Assembly (NCBI GenBank): GCA_949358305.1
Contig: OX442314.1
Location: 64,675,369 to 64,739,368 of the forward strand
Direction: 5' to 3'
DNA length: 64,000 bases
Source: Strigamia acuminata
Taxonomy: Eukaryota; Arthropoda; Chilopoda; Geophilomorpha; Linotaeniidae
In this document: positions 21,201 to 29,967 of the stretch, piece after piece
How positions within the stretch are numbered: position 1 is the stretch's first letter
Layout of the letters: every line of letters begins with the position of its first letter
Position numbers and translations under genes: made by a program
Notes under the pieces: generated by a model
Seen by the model: the letters and a program-made list of their open reading frames with translations, nothing else
Told to the model about the DNA's origin: nothing
The model's database searches: none

Positions 21201-23279
21201 TTCGACTCTCGCGGCGAAGTCCTTAAAGCATGCGAAGACTTGGGACTTCTGCGCTAATGGGGTGATCCAAGCATATCGTGTAGCGTCATCAATGATCGTT
21301 AAAACGAAACGAGCTCCACCGAAAGATGTTGCAGGAGCCGGCCCCCACACGTCCATATGCAGGAGGTCGAGTGCTTTGGTAGTACTCGGGTGAAGGTCCG
21401 GTTTGTGCGAAATTTTAATCGATTTTGCAAGACGACAGTCATTGCAAGCGAGTTCTTGTTTTACTTCTCCCGGTTCCATTCCGTATACTTGTTCGTTGTT
21501 TGCCAACAGGCGCATTGCATTTGTGTGCAAATGCCCTAATCTGCTATGCCATAGCCCCGTAGCATCCTTTACGGTTGCAGGATTAGCAATTGCCTTCTTT
21601 GGTGACTTAGAAGGATTGCTCGGAGGAGGAGGTATGGCAGGAGGAGTATTAGGTAATGGCGTTGTCGGAATGGATTGGAGAACGTTGGAATAGGATTGGA
21701 TAGGAGGATCTGGTTGGATAGGCGTGGATTGGGGAACAGGCAGAGACTGGGTCGGATTGGAAATTTGATTCTGAATTTGCTTCGGAATCGGCGGCATTTC
21801 TATTCGAAAATCCGTGTTGCCTCCTTGTCTCGATTTCCCCTTCTTTGGTTTTGGAATGTTCTCAAAATCCACTTCTGTGGTGACATAAGTCAGCGCCGGC
21901 GTTTGCTGAATGGGTGTCGGAATTATCATCGACACTGGGGTCGAAATTACCGCAGACACAGAAGGAGTCGAACATAAACCGTCCACATAATATAATCCAG
22001 CCTTCTCCTTCGCCCGAAGAATAGAACTTCGAATGTCCGATTGATAGATGTTGACTTCACCGTTGTAGAAATGTATGTGATGACGTGTTTTGTCGATTTT
22101 GGAAACCGAAATCAAATTGGCCTCGAAATTCGGTGCAAAAAGTACATTTGTCAAATTCACAATGCAATTGCAGTCATCTATCCTGGTTAGAAGTCGGACA
22201 TTTCCTTTTCCAGTCACTTTGGACTTGCCTTGTCCGAGTTCGATGTCGAAAGGCACGATGTCCACAAAATCCGTAAACCAAGCTCGAACATAGGAGACGT
22301 GGTCCGTCGCGCCACAGTCGACAATCCATTCATTGGATTGCATGAAATGTGCAACTGGGCGCGCTGGGGCTTGTGGGGCACTGGCGAAGAATGTCCCTTC
22401 TCGTGTTGGACGAGAACAACCACGCGGACGCGTATCGTCGGGCTTGGGCGCGGCGTTTTTGTTGCGCTTCTTGCTCTTGCTTCGAGAGCGTTGGAAAGAA
22501 GCCGATGCCGGGGGTTGATTGTGATCCTCCCGTCGTGGATGGGGACACTTGTTCGCGTAGTGGCCCATCTCATTACAATTGAAACATTTAATTTCCGATA
22601 ACGGTCGACGAGGACGAGAATTCTTTCGGGATTGTTGGCCTTTTACAGACGAATGCACAGAAGACGAGTGTACATTATGCAATCCCATCGGTTTCAACCG
22701 TAGATATTCGGAAATCAATTGTTCGGCAACTTTAGTCGGAGTGAATTCTGGATCGGGCCAGTGATATATGGCGAACGTTGCCTGTGCGTATTCGGGCGGT
22801 AGTCGGTTGAGGTACTGGTATGCATGGTGATCATCTGTCGTAACCTCTTTGATGTCGGCTAATTGACGAACAAAATGATCCACTCGATTGATGAAATCCT
22901 GCATTTCCTCATTGGGTTCGAGATGCAAAGTCAAGAACTCCGACCGTAATGCTGCCCGTCGCGCCCGCGAACTAGGCGCGTACGCTTTTGCCAGGACGTC
23001 CCATGCCTGTTTGGGAGTGTCACAATTGTCCAGGGCTGAACGTTTCGGTTCGCTGACATACATGTAGATGTGTCCGAGAGCTTTGTCCTTTTTAACCATG
23101 TAACGTTCTTTCTCTTTGTCCGTTAAAGTCAAAAGATGATCGGCCTCCTTCTCCTCCGTTACATGCCTCCAAAGGCCCTCGGATTTCAAAAGCATCCGCA
23201 TCGCTCTCTGCCAGGGCTCATAATTCCCGACAGAGAGGATGGGAATCCGGCTGACCGTCGTTTCCATTGTCTTTTGCAT
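18270..23279 (-). CDS. Copia Gag-Pol polyprotein (nested element, intact)
   Basis: The open frame extends to 23312; I prefer the ATG at 23279 (MQKTMETT), giving 1669 residues. In order: Gag with the YEPWQRAMRMLL motif, CCHC knuckle CFNCNEMGHYANKC, protease WIVDCGATDH, a Pro-rich linker, HHCC zinc region (LWHSRLGHLH...CNDCRLAK), integrase core (HMDVWG, RTDRGGEF, NGTAERINRTM), a second low-complexity linker, RT with HLDVKCAYLYGDL and the catalytic YVDD (VYVDDIVLF), and RNase H (YTDASWASD, STMEAEFLAL). No internal stop or shift. The protease has Cys where Thr or Ser is usual after the catalytic Asp. The product is presumably a cytoplasmic particle polyprotein. Confidence 0.95.
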   Translation of the reverse strand: MQKTMETTVSRIPILSVGNYEPWQRAMRMLLKSEGLWRHVTEEKEADHLLTLTDKEKERYMVKKDKALGHIYMYVSEPKRSALDNCDTPKQAWDVLAKAYAPSSRARRAALRSEFLTLHLEPNEEMQDFINRVDHFVRQLADIKEVTTDDHHAYQYLNRLPPEYAQATFAIYHWPDPEFTPTKVAEQLISEYLRLKPMGLHNVHSSSVHSSVKGQQSRKNSRPRRPLSEIKCFNCNEMGHYANKCPHPRREDHNQPPASASFQRSRSKSKKRNKNAAPKPDDTRPRGCSRPTREGTFFASAPQAPARPVAHFMQSNEWIVDCGATDHVSYVRAWFTDFVDIVPFDIELGQGKSKVTGKGNVRLLTRIDDCNCIVNLTNVLFAPNFEANLISVSKIDKTRHHIHFYNGEVNIYQSDIRSSILRAKEKAGLYYVDGLCSTPSVSAVISTPVSMIIPTPIQQTPALTYVTTEVDFENIPKPKKGKSRQGGNTDFRIEMPPIPKQIQNQISNPTQSLPVPQSTPIQPDPPIQSYSNVLQSIPTTPLPNTPPAIPPPPSNPSKSPKKAIANPATVKDATGLWHSRLGHLHTNAMRLLANNEQVYGMEPGEVKQELACNDCRLAKSIKISHKPDLHPSTTKALDLLHMDVWGPAPATSFGGARFVLTIIDDATRYAWITPLAQKSQVFACFKDFAARVERVANTTIKAIRTDRGGEFMSNEFERYLKDKGIQGQRTNPSSPQMNGTAERINRTMADNIRAIHEETKLPAGLWAELAVTFAYIKNRSPHSRLKNQVPYVLWRERALSLRHLRKIGSKCWVHYTAPGRKKLDPRAWEGYLVGYAVATRGYRIWNPIDNKVTESAHVRIDEHQSYRKSLRSVPNGNNESFYEPNNEQQRVSFNDTIEYANWSIKPASDDEHSISEDKSVSKSASKSKTPPIPIVHIPPPSTPERQLLELCASTLPTPARGSVSHPITNEEHEQIAEGQDTDDDAEQIEEFAVQPDAEELRPNQSAHVSPETSNASPPGLSPPTSPNRFITLRRKAGPNILQHTMPIFDQGQMSPLPPGATHVAAPSAGKTSFYWRYVGGNTAFRKWIREEHLRKDQQPGSIDIDVYYFPEPGLRLRSRRDVEEFCVMNNLPYDPELFFFGNMEHTLPLIPPARHAAHLCRTEPSSYAEIPKFDDAPKWHEAIGEELGTFKEREIYVEVPKPPDTTILGCKWIFKLKSDATGKITRYRARLVAQGFRQTFGIDYDEVFSPVVNFVLIRLFFCLLVVLRGWKDAHLDVKCAYLYGDLEHKVYMRIPAGATCNHPDNVWLLVKSLYGLHQSGRQWYLKLDEALRALGFRKMPACNCVYIYGNCAVMLVYVDDIVLFYAADSVLDRIIRLITSKFDIVNLGPITKLLGVEFIRELGRTYISQRAYIAKLVQKYGTSTNRLVKVPVTPGTTLVRASTEDLIDFPYRSLIGSLLFLASRTRPDILFSVISLSQFNTCYDNTHIRALLQVLQYVANTIDYRIELSNCASSQLWAYTDASWASDLATSLSFGGYITYIGNVPIGWSCRKQSTVACSTMEAEFLALVECVKETFWLDNIFTEFPILNRLSRPIIYSDALASIQFTSNDVENSKTKHIRVKYHWLREWFTAGCFDLRKVSSEHNVADIFTKWLSSERLQSLISRVFRL

Positions 23280-24217
23280 CGTTGCGAAGACTCGGCGCAC
23301 CGCACAAAGCACACGGACTCAGGAGAATGGTATAACGGCGATCGAAGCACTTCACTAAGGCACAGAAGGTGTGGACAAATGTTTGTTCACACAAAATCGT
23401 TGCACTATTCACTAAATCACCTCCCACGTGGTTCAAAGCGGATATCACCAGAAGGGGAGCCGATGCTACAATCGGCTGAGAACCTAAAGCAAGTGTCCCC
23501 CTAGCTTCCTTTATAGCCTCCTGGGGCTGCGGGAGTGCTAGGTGGCGCAGGGCTCAGCCTTGCTTTAGAATACAAACACCGCTTGGACAGACTTGTCCGT
23601 AGGGCAGTGCCGATACTAATAGTGTCCCACTCCAAAATACCCACTTAAAATTAACAAAGTTTCACGAAATGAAGGAGAAATAGATGAATCGCTGTGGGTT
23701 GTCACACAGCCTCGTGCAATCAGATAACACGGCACAGTTCTCTCGAAGAACTGAGAAAAACGCAATTTGGATTCGAAAATCCAAATTCTTCTCGATTTAA
23801 ATCGAGGCTCTTCACTTAAAGCGTTGAAAATCGTCGTTTTTTAAGTTCGGCGATACTGTGCACACGCCGGGGTGTGACACAGCGAGAATTAATCTCGTTT
23901 CTCGATGGCGGACGTCTGCTCGACGTCGTCGAATCGAAGAACGTCGTCGAAACGTCGGAAATCTGCAAAAAAACAAAATCGCCGCAAAATTCGCGAAACC
24001 CGCGGCATTTTCGGCGATAATTAATGAAAATAACTGGTGCACAACGTCGTCAAGGCGTTGTGTGGATGTAGGCGTCGTCTCACGTCGTGAAACATCCGAA
24101 AAATGCCGGAAATCGTCGCGGAAACCTAAAAATACAAAATTGCCGCGAAATTCGCGAAATTCGCGGAATTTTCGGCAATAGTTAGTGGAAAAATAGCGTG
24201 CAAAGGATGAGAACCAC
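23280..24217 (-). other. Nested copia leader
   Basis: About 0.9 kb between primer-binding site and polyprotein start. Overlapping short frames occur in several phases but none is recognisable. Treated as untranslated leader. Confidence 0.5.
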
Positions 24218-24250
24218 CCTCTGCTACCAATTGTAGGTCGGTAGCAGAGG
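24212..24250 (-). other. Primer-binding site pairing with the LTR end
   Basis: In element orientation TGGTAGCAGAGGGTGGTT (24212-24229) follows the LTR after two bases and matches the initiator tRNA-Met complement with one mismatch. The last bases of the LTR contain CCTCTGCTACC, an exact 11-nt reverse complement of the primer-binding site (plus strand 24218-24228 with 24240-24250). Confidence 0.8.
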
Positions 24251-24765
24251 AAAACGACCAAAAAGCACTCGAAACTTCGAGTGTAACGTCGCAAAGGCGT
24301 CGCACTACTCGTACGAACGTGTGGGCGACGTCGGGAGCGAAAAACGAATAAAACGACCGCGCAAATGCGCTTATATGTCGTGCAATAAACCAGGCAGTGT
24401 TTAAAAACATAAAAATAAGTTTACTAAACCAAAATACTTACAAATGAAGTCATTACAAAGTGAAAACATAAGGGCGAGAGCCAAAGCGATGGTCGCCGCC
24501 ATCTTGGAAGGTGATGACAATACTAACGACACCTGGTGTCGTGAAAACGAATTACATAATCAAACAAAGCTTGAATTAAGAGAAAACACTGGACACAGCA
24601 TGATACTGTGTGTTAAATAGTAATAAACAAATGTAAAATATCTAAATAAGCAAATATCATCGGATATAAATAAGTACGGGATAAATACATCGAGATTAGA
24701 TAATTAGGCAATGAGAATGTGATTTTATGTCACATCGACACAACTGGCGGTCCAATAGACCAACA
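24232..24765 (-). repeat. 5' LTR of nested copia
   Basis: 534 bp, plus strand TGTAGGTCGG...GACCAACA, followed by the GATTA target duplication. Appears identical to the copy at 17529-18062. Confidence 0.93.
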
Positions 24766-27483
24766 GATTATACATCCAAAATTGGTTTGAAATGTATTCG
24801 TACGAATACATATAGCCCGGAAATGAATTCTGTTGCAGAACGTGCAAACCGTACCATTGTCGGTGGCGTCAGAGCTTTAATGTTGGAAAATGATTTCCCC
24901 TATCCCCTTTGGGCTGAATTAGCGACGACCATAGTTTACTTAAAGAACCGATTCCCCCATGAAGGGCTTGGAGGAAAAGTGCCCTATACCGTGTTTTTCG
25001 GCAAGAAATTGTCTTTGCGACACATCAAGTGTATTGGGTCGAAGACATTTGTACATATCCCGTCCCAGGTCAGAAAGGGCAAACTGGAAGGAAGGGCTTG
25101 GGCGGGAGCACTCATTGGATACGCAATATCAACTAGGGGCTACAGGGTTTGGGATCCTGTACGGAATCAAGTTTTTGCGTCCAAACATGTCCGAATTTTC
25201 GAAGACTCATATTGGTATGAGATTGGCAAACGGCTACAACAGCCCATCAAGCAACCGCAGGGTGGCCAATTCAAACATTTTGGGGATTCTTCCTCGGACA
25301 CCGAGGGAGATGATGATGATTCCGTTGCCCCTATCCCTGAAATTGTTGAGGAAGTGCGAGAGGCACTACCACCTCCTATTCCGCCCCCTGTTGAACCCCC
25401 GGTTCCGAAGGAGAAGCCTCCTTTACCCACAACCCCAAAGCCTGTTTTCAGACCTGAATTGAGGCCGCTTGTAAAACAAGCGATACAACAGCCTGCGATA
25501 GAAACTGTTGAAGGTGACTTGGTTGGGGATGCTGGTGCTGGGGATAATCCAGTTGAAGAGATTGGTGGGGCGAAGGGGGATAACGGCGATGGTGAGAATT
25601 ACTTCAATGTTTATCCTGACGACGATGAGGAAGTTGATCTTCCTCCTACGATACAAGCTCGTCGTGGTTCGGGTAAAAAGGGAAAGAAGGTCAAAGATCC
25701 TTTGTCGCTGCCGCTGGATATGACTAAGTGGAGACGGGTCCAGTCTGTCCGGAAAGCCGGGGCAACGGCTGGGAAAATTGATGTGGTTTATTTCTCGCCC
25801 AATGAAGACAAACTTAGAAGTCGGACTGACGTTGCGCGATGGTGCGACGCAGAGGGTTACCACTACGACCCAGATCTTTTTGACTTCAAAACCTTAGAGG
25901 GTGAAGAACCCGAACTCCCTTTTGCCGGTTTCTGTGCCGTAGAGCCTGATACCTACGAGGAGGCAATGAGGCACACCAATAAACGGGACTGGGAAAAGGC
26001 GATGAAAGAAGAGACAGATATCTTCGACGATCGAACTGTCTATAAAGAAATTGATAAGCCCGAAGGAGAGTTGCTTTTGGGATCAAAATGGATTTATAAA
26101 ATGAAAAGGGACCAGTCGGGTGCAGTCGCGCGCTACCGGGCTCGCTTGGTAGCACAAGGCTACAAACAGAGGCCGGGCATTGACTTTACGGAGGTATTTT
26201 CCCCCGTAGTCAATTTCGTCCTCGTTATAGTGTTTTTCTGTACCTTGGTGATACTGAAAGGTTGGAGAGATGTCCACCTTGACATCAAGGCCGCGTACTT
26301 GTACGGGGACCTTGATAAGGTCCAATTCATGGAGATTCCCAAGGGCTACAGAACAGCCGAAAACCAACATAAGTGTTGGATGCTGTTGAAGTCATTATAT
26401 GGACTACATCAGAGTGGACGGATGTGGTACCAAGCCCTCCACGACCGTCTACTCCAACTGGGATTTGTGCCTTTGTTGGGTCTTAACTGTGTTTATGCGT
26501 TAGACAACGACGCGATTCTTATCTTTTACGTGGACGACATAGTTCTCTTCTCCAAGGATGACTATGTCGAGGAATGCGTTGTTCGATGGATTAGGGAATC
26601 CTTTGACACGGTTGATTTGGGTCCCGTGACCCTTTTGTTAGGCATAGCCTTTGATAGGTCTGGGGGCCAAGTTAGGATCCATCAAAGGGCATACATAGAA
26701 AAACTTTGTAAGTTGTATGGGGTCGACTCATGCCTTCGGATTAGAGTACCTGGGACGCCAGGAACGATTATTCAGGGCGTGACGGAAAAAGAGCGGGTTG
26801 ATTCCACTTTCCCCTATCGCAACTTAGTGGGAAGTCTCTTGTTCTTGGCGAGCAGGACAAGGCCAGACATCCTGTTCTCGGTCATTGTCCTCTCACAATA
26901 CAATGAGAAACATTCGACGCGTCACATTCGTATGTTATTGCAAATTTTGCGATATCTGGCAAATACGTCGGATTATATGATTAATCTTTCTAATTGCCGA
27001 AATGATAATCTAACTGTGTATACCGACGCGTCGTTTGCCCTCGATGCAGACAAAAGGAGAAGCTTTGGGGGTCACATAGTCTATTTGGGTGGCGTTCCGA
27101 TCATGTGGAACTGCCATAAGCAGTCAATGACTGCGTTATCGATCATGGAGAGTGAATTTCTGGCCGTGGTCGATGGCGTAAAGGAGATTATATGGCTAGA
27201 GAGGCTTTACGATGCCGACATCATGTTCAGCATCAATCGGAACACCCCATGCGTGTACGCGGACAGTATGCCCGCGATACAATACGCCAAAAACCGGATA
27301 GAGAATAGGGCAAATAAACATATCGACGTAAAGCTTCATTTCCTCAGGGACTGGTTTGAGCGCGGAACGTTTGCTATTAAGCATATTCCAGGGGCCCTGA
27401 ATGTCGCCGATATGATGACCAAATGGTTACCTAAGCCCAGACTTAACACCTTGTGTGAGCATTTATTTGTAAGGCGCAAATAA
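24766..27483 (+). CDS. Copia polyprotein, C-terminal part: integrase end, RT, RNase H
   Basis: This continues the outer copia frame after the nested insertion. It contains the integrase glutamate region (NSVAERANRTI), an acidic/Pro-rich linker, RT with HLDIKAAYLYGDL and catalytic YVDD (FYVDDIVLF at about 26525-26550), and RNase H (YTDASFALD, SIMESEFLAVVDG, HIPGALNVADMMTKW). The stop at 27481-27483 is followed at once by the polypurine tract and LTR. The frame across the insertion is preserved, so disruption is solely by the nested element. In place it has no start codon of its own. Confidence 0.93.
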   Translation, partial: DYTSKIGLKCIRTNTYSPEMNSVAERANRTIVGGVRALMLENDFPYPLWAELATTIVYLKNRFPHEGLGGKVPYTVFFGKKLSLRHIKCIGSKTFVHIPSQVRKGKLEGRAWAGALIGYAISTRGYRVWDPVRNQVFASKHVRIFEDSYWYEIGKRLQQPIKQPQGGQFKHFGDSSSDTEGDDDDSVAPIPEIVEEVREALPPPIPPPVEPPVPKEKPPLPTTPKPVFRPELRPLVKQAIQQPAIETVEGDLVGDAGAGDNPVEEIGGAKGDNGDGENYFNVYPDDDEEVDLPPTIQARRGSGKKGKKVKDPLSLPLDMTKWRRVQSVRKAGATAGKIDVVYFSPNEDKLRSRTDVARWCDAEGYHYDPDLFDFKTLEGEEPELPFAGFCAVEPDTYEEAMRHTNKRDWEKAMKEETDIFDDRTVYKEIDKPEGELLLGSKWIYKMKRDQSGAVARYRARLVAQGYKQRPGIDFTEVFSPVVNFVLVIVFFCTLVILKGWRDVHLDIKAAYLYGDLDKVQFMEIPKGYRTAENQHKCWMLLKSLYGLHQSGRMWYQALHDRLLQLGFVPLLGLNCVYALDNDAILIFYVDDIVLFSKDDYVEECVVRWIRESFDTVDLGPVTLLLGIAFDRSGGQVRIHQRAYIEKLCKLYGVDSCLRIRVPGTPGTIIQGVTEKERVDSTFPYRNLVGSLLFLASRTRPDILFSVIVLSQYNEKHSTRHIRMLLQILRYLANTSDYMINLSNCRNDNLTVYTDASFALDADKRRSFGGHIVYLGGVPIMWNCHKQSMTALSIMESEFLAVVDGVKEIIWLERLYDADIMFSINRNTPCVYADSMPAIQYAKNRIENRANKHIDVKLHFLRDWFERGTFAIKHIPGALNVADMMTKWLPKPRLNTLCEHLFVRRK

Positions 27484-27500
27484 CCAAACAAAGGGGGATA

Positions 27501-27980
27501 TATTGAGTTGTGGTGGAAATATTGTGTGTTCGATTGTTTGTCGCCATATTGTATAGTTTGTGAATATTTACATTACACACTTTCCGGATATGTGTAATGA
27601 ATGTGCTGCTATTTAATGTCTCGATGTCGCGTTCAATCGATCTCGATTTTTATTAATGCTGGTTTTGTACCGCGGTTGCACGTTTCCATTTAGCAGCATG
27701 CGCTGATAACATCGTCTGCTCAAAAGAGCGAGTCCTGTATTGTTATTATTGCTTAGTTATCGATTATGAATGTCATTGCTTTTATTTTATAATGTAAAGG
27801 ACAAATCATTGAAATCCAACAATGATTTATCCTATCTTTCTCGAGTGCAGTTGTTAGCCTCGAAGCGTGTACACTTTTATGTCACATTAAACATGGCGCA
27901 CGCATGTCGGTGTCGCGCACCTGTTTAGACACTTGTCGACTCCTTTCTAACGGATGTTTTGGCCAGGAAATCGCTTTATA
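27501..27980 (+). repeat. 3' LTR of outer copia
   Basis: 480 bp, identical by eye to 13714-14193, followed by ATATC, the second copy of the target duplication at 27981-27985. Confidence 0.93.
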
Positions 27981-28384
27981 ATATCGTCACGTCTTTGCAG
28001 CGAGCGACGGGCTAAACTTTTCCACCATACCGCGCTTCGCTTCGCGCACTTGTACGCACCGGTTCATTTGCTATATCGAGTCTCGTTTGCACGGTAAACA
28101 AACCTAGTCAATTTTCAAAATAGAAAAATAGGAAAAATCTCCAACAATTTGATTGACTCCTTAATTGAGTCGACCGACCAACTAACCAAATGAACCAGAA
28201 CGGGTCGGTACGCGAACACGGGCGGGAATCCCCGTGGTTACATCACCATCACCGCCATTTTGTTCTCGATCTCTATCCAATTTTAGTTTTGCAGTCGGAC
28301 TCACGTTTTTGGCAGTTTTTCGTTTTTCATTTATTCGTTTAAATTCTTTCTCTTTTTTCTCGACGGTAGACGCAACAAGGCGAG
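27981..28384 (+). other. Upstream region of thymidine kinase
   Basis: About 400 bp between the copia insertion and the kinase start. No gene seen. It should hold the kinase promoter or 5' untranslated region unless these lie beyond the transposon. TTTGCAG at about 27997-28003 could be a splice acceptor, so the copia may sit in a 5' intron. Confidence 0.35.
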
Positions 28385-28942
28385 ATGTCGACGTCGGCCA
28401 TCGAGGATCGACCACGAGGCAATATCCAGTTAATAGTGGGCCCGATGTTTGCAGGGAAAACAACTGAACTCTTGAGGCGCCTAGAAGGAGAAGAAGCGTT
28501 GTTATTGAAGCCCAAAATCGACAACCGCCACATTCCCGGAGAAATCGTCGCTCGTGACGGAAAATCGAGAACGGCGCGCGCCGTCGAAAACCTCGCGGAA
28601 GCCCGAAGACAATCCGAAAATTTCGGGATTATCGGGATTGACGAGGGCCAGTTTTTCGAGGACTTGGTACAATTCTGTCAAGAAATGGCAGAGAAAGGAA
28701 AGACTGTGGTAATCGCGGCCCTCGATGGGGATTTCAAGTTGAACCCGTTTGGTCAAGTCTGTGATTTGCTCCCGAAATCAGAGCACATCGTGAAGCTGAA
28801 GGCAACGTGCTACCGGTGTCGAGGGGAAGCCGCGTTCACGAAGCGGACGTCGGGCGAAGAAGACGTCGTGGTGATAGGGGGTGCCGAGAAATACGCCCCC
28901 ACGTGTCGCGCGTGTTTCGCAAATTGTTCACCAATCGGCTAA
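28385..28942 (+). CDS. TK1: Thymidine kinase, type II (TK1-like)
   Basis: 185 residues in a single uninterrupted frame. TK1 phosphorylates thymidine to dTMP using ATP in the cytosolic pyrimidine salvage pathway. Visible features: P-loop GPMFAGKTT (residues 19-27), catalytic region GIDEGQFF (84-91) with the glutamate base, AALDGDF (101-107), first zinc pair CYRC (142-145), substrate lasso GGAEKY (165-170) and second zinc pair CRAC (174-177). Motif choice (REAAYTKR-like GEAAFTKR, GIDEGQFF) resembles animal TK1. It is shorter than the roughly 230-residue human enzyme and ends soon after the last zinc pair, so it lacks a C-terminal regulatory tail. No intron is seen, unlike neighbouring genes, so a retrocopy cannot be excluded. 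The copia element ends 404 bp upstream. Confidence 0.95.
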   Translation: MSTSAIEDRPRGNIQLIVGPMFAGKTTELLRRLEGEEALLLKPKIDNRHIPGEIVARDGKSRTARAVENLAEARRQSENFGIIGIDEGQFFEDLVQFCQEMAEKGKTVVIAALDGDFKLNPFGQVCDLLPKSEHIVKLKATCYRCRGEAAFTKRTSGEEDVVVIGGAEKYAPTCRACFANCSPIG

Positions 28943-29241
28943 CAAACCGGTCGTGTCGTTTTTAACACCAATAGATTCATTCGAATTAATTTTTTTTTTT
29001 TTTGCGATCAAATAAACCCAATCAATCGTGGCCACTTATCTCAAATTCAATTTTAATTTAAATTATAAACCACAAACGAACAAAATACAATAAAAAATGA
29101 AAAATTACGCCGATGGCGCTACGTTTGATAACGATGTCCCACTAAGAGGAAGAAAAAAAAATATATGTATATATATATATATATATCAAACAAACAAACA
29201 AACAAAAAAAAAAAAAAAAAAAAGAATGATAAAAAGAATAA
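28943..29241. other. TK 3' flank and low-complexity spacer
   Basis: Holds an AATAAA at about 29010 suited to kinase 3' end formation, then a TA run near 29166-29187, a CAAA microsatellite and a poly(A) run. No gene seen. Confidence 0.5.
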
Positions 29242-29967
29242 TTAATTAACTAACTGGACAGGTAGATATAGCGCGACGAACTGGTGGCGGTCGCGGGTGA
29301 CTGGTGACTGGTAACTGGCGACGAATGGGTTGCAACCACCAAACTCGTAGCAAGTTGTGCAGAATTGAAACACATAGTTTCGGGTGGATCTTGGGATATC
29401 CGACCACCCATGCGTCGGTGGTGTCGGGCGATCCCGCGCGTGGCGCGTGTTGCATTGGAAATTATTGGCACGCATAGGTGGCAACCATGGTAAGTTACTA
29501 TGGAAAAAAAAAAAATGATTAATCAAACCGCGACCGACGAATCGACCATAAATTGCTTTACTCACTCTGGCACATAGCGCCTCGGCCCGAAGAATATGTT
29601 ATTACCAAATTCCCCGGGCCGCACATAGATGGTCTGCGGCGACCTCGTCGAAGGTGGCGATCGCGACGAACCCCTTAAAAATAAAATAAAAATAAAATAA
29701 AATAAAATAAAAAGTGTCAAATAAATAAAACCAATCGATCGACCAATCACTCTCACCTTGTGCCCGGGCGCATTTCACCCCAAACGATGGGATTATTCAC
29801 GTTCTTTTTCCCAAATGACAATCGCGATGGGCCCCTTAAAAATAAAATAAAAATGAAATGAAATAAAATAAAATGTGTCGAATAAATAAAACCAATCGAT
29901 CGACCAACCACTCTCACCTCGTGCCCGGGCGCACTTCACCCCAGATGACGTTCTTTCCGTTCTCCAT
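29242..29967 (-). CDS. Four-exon gene with duplicated exon module (unknown function)
   Basis: Proposed minus-strand exons: 29967-29918, 29834-29757, 29673-29566, 29497-29242; all three introns are phase 2 and the joined frame gives 163 residues. The start codon directly follows the acceptor TTTCAG. Exon 1 (VIWGEVRPGTR) and exon 2 (IVWGEMRPGTR) end in nearly the same module, and the introns after them are also alike (GTGAGAGTGG), so an exon plus intron was duplicated. Exons 2 and 3 both begin GGG after a TTAAG acceptor. The last exon has a cluster FCTTCYEFGGC that could bind metal or form disulfides. No signal peptide or membrane segment. I recognise no family. Confidence 0.5.

Larger units (their letters stand above)
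17529..24765 (-). mobile_element. Complete Ty1/copia retrotransposon (nested, opposite strand)
   Basis: A 7237-bp element with 534-bp LTRs that look identical, flanked by GATTA on both sides (17524-17528 and 24766-24770). Termini are canonical TG...CA. It has a primer-binding site, a purine tract (GAAAGGGGGAATT on the minus strand) and one intact 1669-codon polyprotein. It sits inside the integrase region of the outer copia and so is younger. All parts needed for autonomous activity appear present. Confidence 0.95.
13714..27980 (+). mobile_element. Complete Ty1/copia retrotransposon (outer), split by a nested copia
   Basis: Two 480-bp LTRs, identical as read by eye, bound the element, and ATATC flanks both sides as a 5-bp target duplication. 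A primer-binding site complementary to initiator tRNA-Met follows the 5' LTR and a purine run (AAAGGGGGATA) precedes the 3' LTR. Gag, protease, integrase, RT and RNase H are encoded in one frame. A second element at 17529-24765 interrupts the integrase core. Without it the element is about 7.0 kb and would be intact. Confidence 0.95.

Noticed and set aside
28385-28942. Thymidine kinase as a recent bacterial or viral transfer
   Set aside because: Motifs such as GIDEGQFF and the AAFTKR region look like animal TK1; lack of introns alone is not enough.
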